From VRUB01 sp046758085 (lineage in GTDB: Bacteria > Pseudomonadota > Gammaproteobacteria > Acidiferrobacterales > SPGG2), in contig JBHHZP010000169.1 in assembly GCA_046758085.1 (NCBI GenBank), forward strand, positions 1 through 6,999: a stretch of 6,999 nt of DNA, written 5' to 3'. Positions 5,488 through 6,999 of the stretch are shown piece after piece. The notes under the pieces were generated by a model that was not told where the DNA came from, made no database searches, and saw only the letters and a list, made by a program, of their open reading frames with translations. A program made the position numbers and the translations under genes. How positions within the stretch are numbered: the stretch's first letter is position 1; each line of letters opens with the position of its first letter.

Positions 5488-6166
5488 CGTGCTGCGCTGC
5501 CAGGAGTTCTAATGCCCTCGAAGCAGCCTCCTGCTCTGCATTTCGGCGGCTGCGGCCCACGCCTTGCACCGGCGCCTCCAGTCCGGGGACGATGCACTCC
5601 ACTCGGAAACACTGACTGTGGGGTTCGCCTGACACCTCCACCACCCGGTAGAGCGGCGTTGCAAGAACGTCTTTTTGCAGTTGCTCCTGGAGCTGAGTCT
5701 TGGGATCCTTCTTGAGTGTATCCGGCGTGACATTTTCTAGCATGGCGCGATAGACATGCAAGACAACCTTGCGTGCCTGCTCTATGCCGCCATCGAGAAA
5801 AACGGCGCCGAAGACCGCTTCAAGTGCATCGGCAAGGATGGAATCCCGGTTAAAGCCGCCACTTTTCAGCTCACCGCTGCCCAGCTTGAGATCCTCGCCG
5901 AGCTTAAGCCCACGGGCGAGCGGCGCCAAGGTGTCTTTTCGTACCAGGTTGGCCCGCAGGCGAGTCAGCTCTCCTTCTTCTAGCCCTGGATAACGGTCGT
6001 ACAGCACCGCCGATATCGTAAAGTTAAGGACGCTGTCCCCTAAGAACTCGAGTCGCTCGTTATTGTCGGGCCCCCTGCTGCAATGGGTGAGAGCACGTCG
6101 TAGTAGCTTGGAGTCCTTAAAATCGTAATCTAGCCGATGCTCTAGCTTGTACTGCGCACTACTCAA
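5480..6166 (-). CDS. rnc: Ribonuclease III
   Basis: RNase III cleaves double-stranded RNA and processes rRNA precursors and structured mRNAs. With the TTG start at 6166 the product is 228 residues (E. coli 226). The signature NERLEFLGDS is at 36-45; Glu40, Asp44, Asp113 and Glu116 align with catalytic E. coli Glu41, Asp45, Asp114 and Glu117. The double-stranded RNA-binding domain spans about 154-225 (DPKTQLQEQLQ … RNAEQEAASRALELL). The reading frame is open up to another TTG at 6193, which would add nine residues, but 6166 has an AGAGG ribosome site nine bases upstream, gives the family's length, and leaves a short 8-nt overlap with the preceding gene instead of 35 nt. There is no ATG option near the N-terminus. 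It overlaps era by 8 nt. rnc-era adjacency is one of the most conserved in proteobacteria. Confidence 0.96.
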   Translation of the reverse strand: MSSAQYKLEHRLDYDFKDSKLLRRALTHCSRGPDNNERLEFLGDSVLNFTISAVLYDRYPGLEEGELTRLRANLVRKDTLAPLARGLKLGEDLKLGSGELKSGGFNRDSILADALEAVFGAVFLDGGIEQARKVVLHVYRAMLENVTPDTLKKDPKTQLQEQLQKDVLATPLYRVVEVSGEPHSQCFRVECIVPGLEAPVQGVGRSRRNAEQEAASRALELLAAQHGA

Positions 6167-6539
6167 ACGCGGGAACCTCTGCGCTGTGATCAAATTCCAG
6201 TAGCGCCGAGATATTGAATACTAGCGGTACCTGTGCTTCGTACGCGATACGAACGATTTTCATGCGCCCTTCTCTCTCGATCACAACGTCTTCGCGCACA
6301 TTTACATGAGTAATGCTATCGATGTCGAAGCGTTTTTCCAGTGCGATCATGATCTGAGTATTGCTCATACTACTGCCTTTTGCCTGTCGTTCGATACTAT
6401 CGAGCGCCGACCTCACCTTCAGGTCGGCCAAGTAAGGCGGTATGAGTTTAATTACAAGCAAGGCAAAAAATATGACCAGCACGGAAATTGATATCATGGC
6501 CCACAACGTTACTCCGGTCTGGTGTGATCTGAGTTTCAT
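6159..6539 (-). CDS. DUF4845 family membrane-anchored protein
   Basis: A 126-residue protein between lepB and rnc, the standard location of the uncharacterised DUF4845 family in beta- and gammaproteobacteria. A short basic N-terminus (MKLRSHQTG) precedes one long hydrophobic helix at about residues 9-36, then a soluble domain with LIPPYLADLKVRSALDSIE and a beta-rich end around VVIEREGRMKIVRIAYEAQVP. The N-terminus (QTGVTLWAMI) resembles a type IV prepilin (GFTLIE) but lacks the conserved glutamate at mature position 5, so processing by prepilin peptidase is unlikely; it is more probably a simple N-terminal anchor with the rest outside the inner membrane. Function is unknown. A GAGG eight bases upstream supports the ATG start. 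The gap from lepB is 30 bp and the end overlaps rnc. Confidence 0.85.
   Translation of the reverse strand: MKLRSHQTGVTLWAMISISVLVIFFALLVIKLIPPYLADLKVRSALDSIERQAKGSSMSNTQIMIALEKRFDIDSITHVNVREDVVIEREGRMKIVRIAYEAQVPLVFNISALLEFDHSAEVPAFE
6176..6180 (-). promoter_or_regulatory. Ribosome binding site deciding the rnc start
   Basis: The minus strand reads AGAGG, nine bases before TTG at 6166 and inside the coding sequence of the DUF4845 gene. The competing TTG at 6193 has only TGGAA directly touching it, which is too close to act. Confidence 0.55.
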
Positions 6540-6569
6540 TTCTGCATCCTCGTCATCGGCTGATCAGCC

Positions 6570-6999
6570 TTACTGTATCGAGTCACCAATGCGGTGCCAC
6601 ACGATCCGATCCCAGAACCATTCGTGATCGCCCCTCATATCGAGACTAAACCAAACGAGAAAGGCCTTGCCGACCAGGTTCGTGTCCGGCACATAGCCCC
6701 AGTAGCGACTGTCATTGCTGCGGTCGCGATTATCGCCCATAACAAAATAATGATTATCGGGCACAATAAAAGTCATCGCCCGGTGGTTTGTCCGGTCAGT
6801 AATCAGAATATCATGCACCACATTCCCAAGCTGCTCCGTGACCTCGAGCGCCTCAACGGCACGACGGCCTGACTCGGTTAAACCGTACGGGCGTGGATCC
6901 CGTTGAACCATGAGTTTCCCGTTGACGTAAACCTTCTTGCCTTTATAGACAATCCGATCACCCGGCAGGCCGACGACCCGCTTAATATAATTTATAGAT
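6570..6999 (-). CDS. lepB: Signal peptidase I (LepB), C-terminal part, cut by right window edge
   Basis: LepB is the inner-membrane Ser/Lys protease that removes signal peptides from exported proteins on the periplasmic face. The window contains the last 142 codons; the frame continues without a stop to the right edge, so the methionine at 6911 is internal. Box D is complete, YIKRVVGLPGD at fragment residues 4-14, with the catalytic general-base lysine (E. coli Lys145) at fragment residue 6. Box E is MGDNRDRSNDSRYWG, with the GDN and the SRYWG typical of gammaproteobacterial enzymes. The N-terminal anchors and the nucleophile serine box lie beyond the window. The segment between the two boxes is the periplasmic beta domain. 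Its stop is 30 bp before the DUF4845 start, and that spacer contains a perfect 12-bp palindrome, GGCTGATCAGCC (6558-6569). Confidence 0.97.
   Translation of the reverse strand, partial: SINYIKRVVGLPGDRIVYKGKKVYVNGKLMVQRDPRPYGLTESGRRAVEALEVTEQLGNVVHDILITDRTNHRAMTFIVPDNHYFVMGDNRDRSNDSRYWGYVPDTNLVGKAFLVWFSLDMRGDHEWFWDRIVWHRIGDSIQ

Noticed and set aside
6558..6569. Perfect palindrome GGCTGATCAGCC between lepB and the DUF4845 gene
   Set aside because: Stem would be four base pairs with a four-base loop and no T-run; too short to call a terminator or a binding site.

Overview
The window looks like chromosomal DNA of a gammaproteobacterium, probably an environmental one. The evidence is the minus-strand gene order lepB – DUF4845 gene – rnc – era – recO – pdxJ – acpS, together with an RNase III whose active-site numbering is one residue off the E. 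coli enzyme, a RecO without zinc-finger cysteines, and a PdxJ that aligns to the E. coli protein almost without gaps. I cannot name a genus.

Layout, left to right. Positions 1-318 (minus) hold the first 106 codons of a protein resembling the TIGR02466 / 2OG-Fe(II) oxygenase group; its catalytic half lies beyond the left edge. Positions 428-907 (minus) encode a small three-helix membrane protein of unknown function. A roughly 200-bp divergent spacer follows. Positions 1115-2101 (plus) encode a polytopic membrane protein of the lysylphosphatidylglycerol-synthase-TM / flippase-like family. A 324-bp convergent gap (2102-2425) has no gene I can support. From 2426 to the right edge everything is one minus-strand housekeeping cluster, transcribed right to left.

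The cluster combines protein export (LepB), RNA processing (RNase III), 30S assembly (Era), recombinational repair (RecO), vitamin B6 synthesis (PdxJ) and activation of acyl carrier protein (AcpS). Most junctions are tight or overlapping: DUF4845/rnc and rnc/era by 8 nt, recO/pdxJ by 17 nt, pdxJ/acpS by 4 nt (ATGA). Several starts are not ATG (rnc TTG, era GTG), so translational coupling is likely.

The one break in this compact cluster is the 311-bp gap between era and recO (4280-4590). It holds a dense cluster of interleaved inverted repeats (4371-4491), an octamer repeat enclosed by an 8-bp inverted repeat just upstream of recO (4296-4335), and short ORFs, one overlapping the recO start. 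This is the part most worth a second look; whether it is a regulatory RNA, a small mobile repeat or debris cannot be decided from one sequence. I found no new multi-gene system, defence island, CRISPR array, tRNA, rRNA or insertion sequence.
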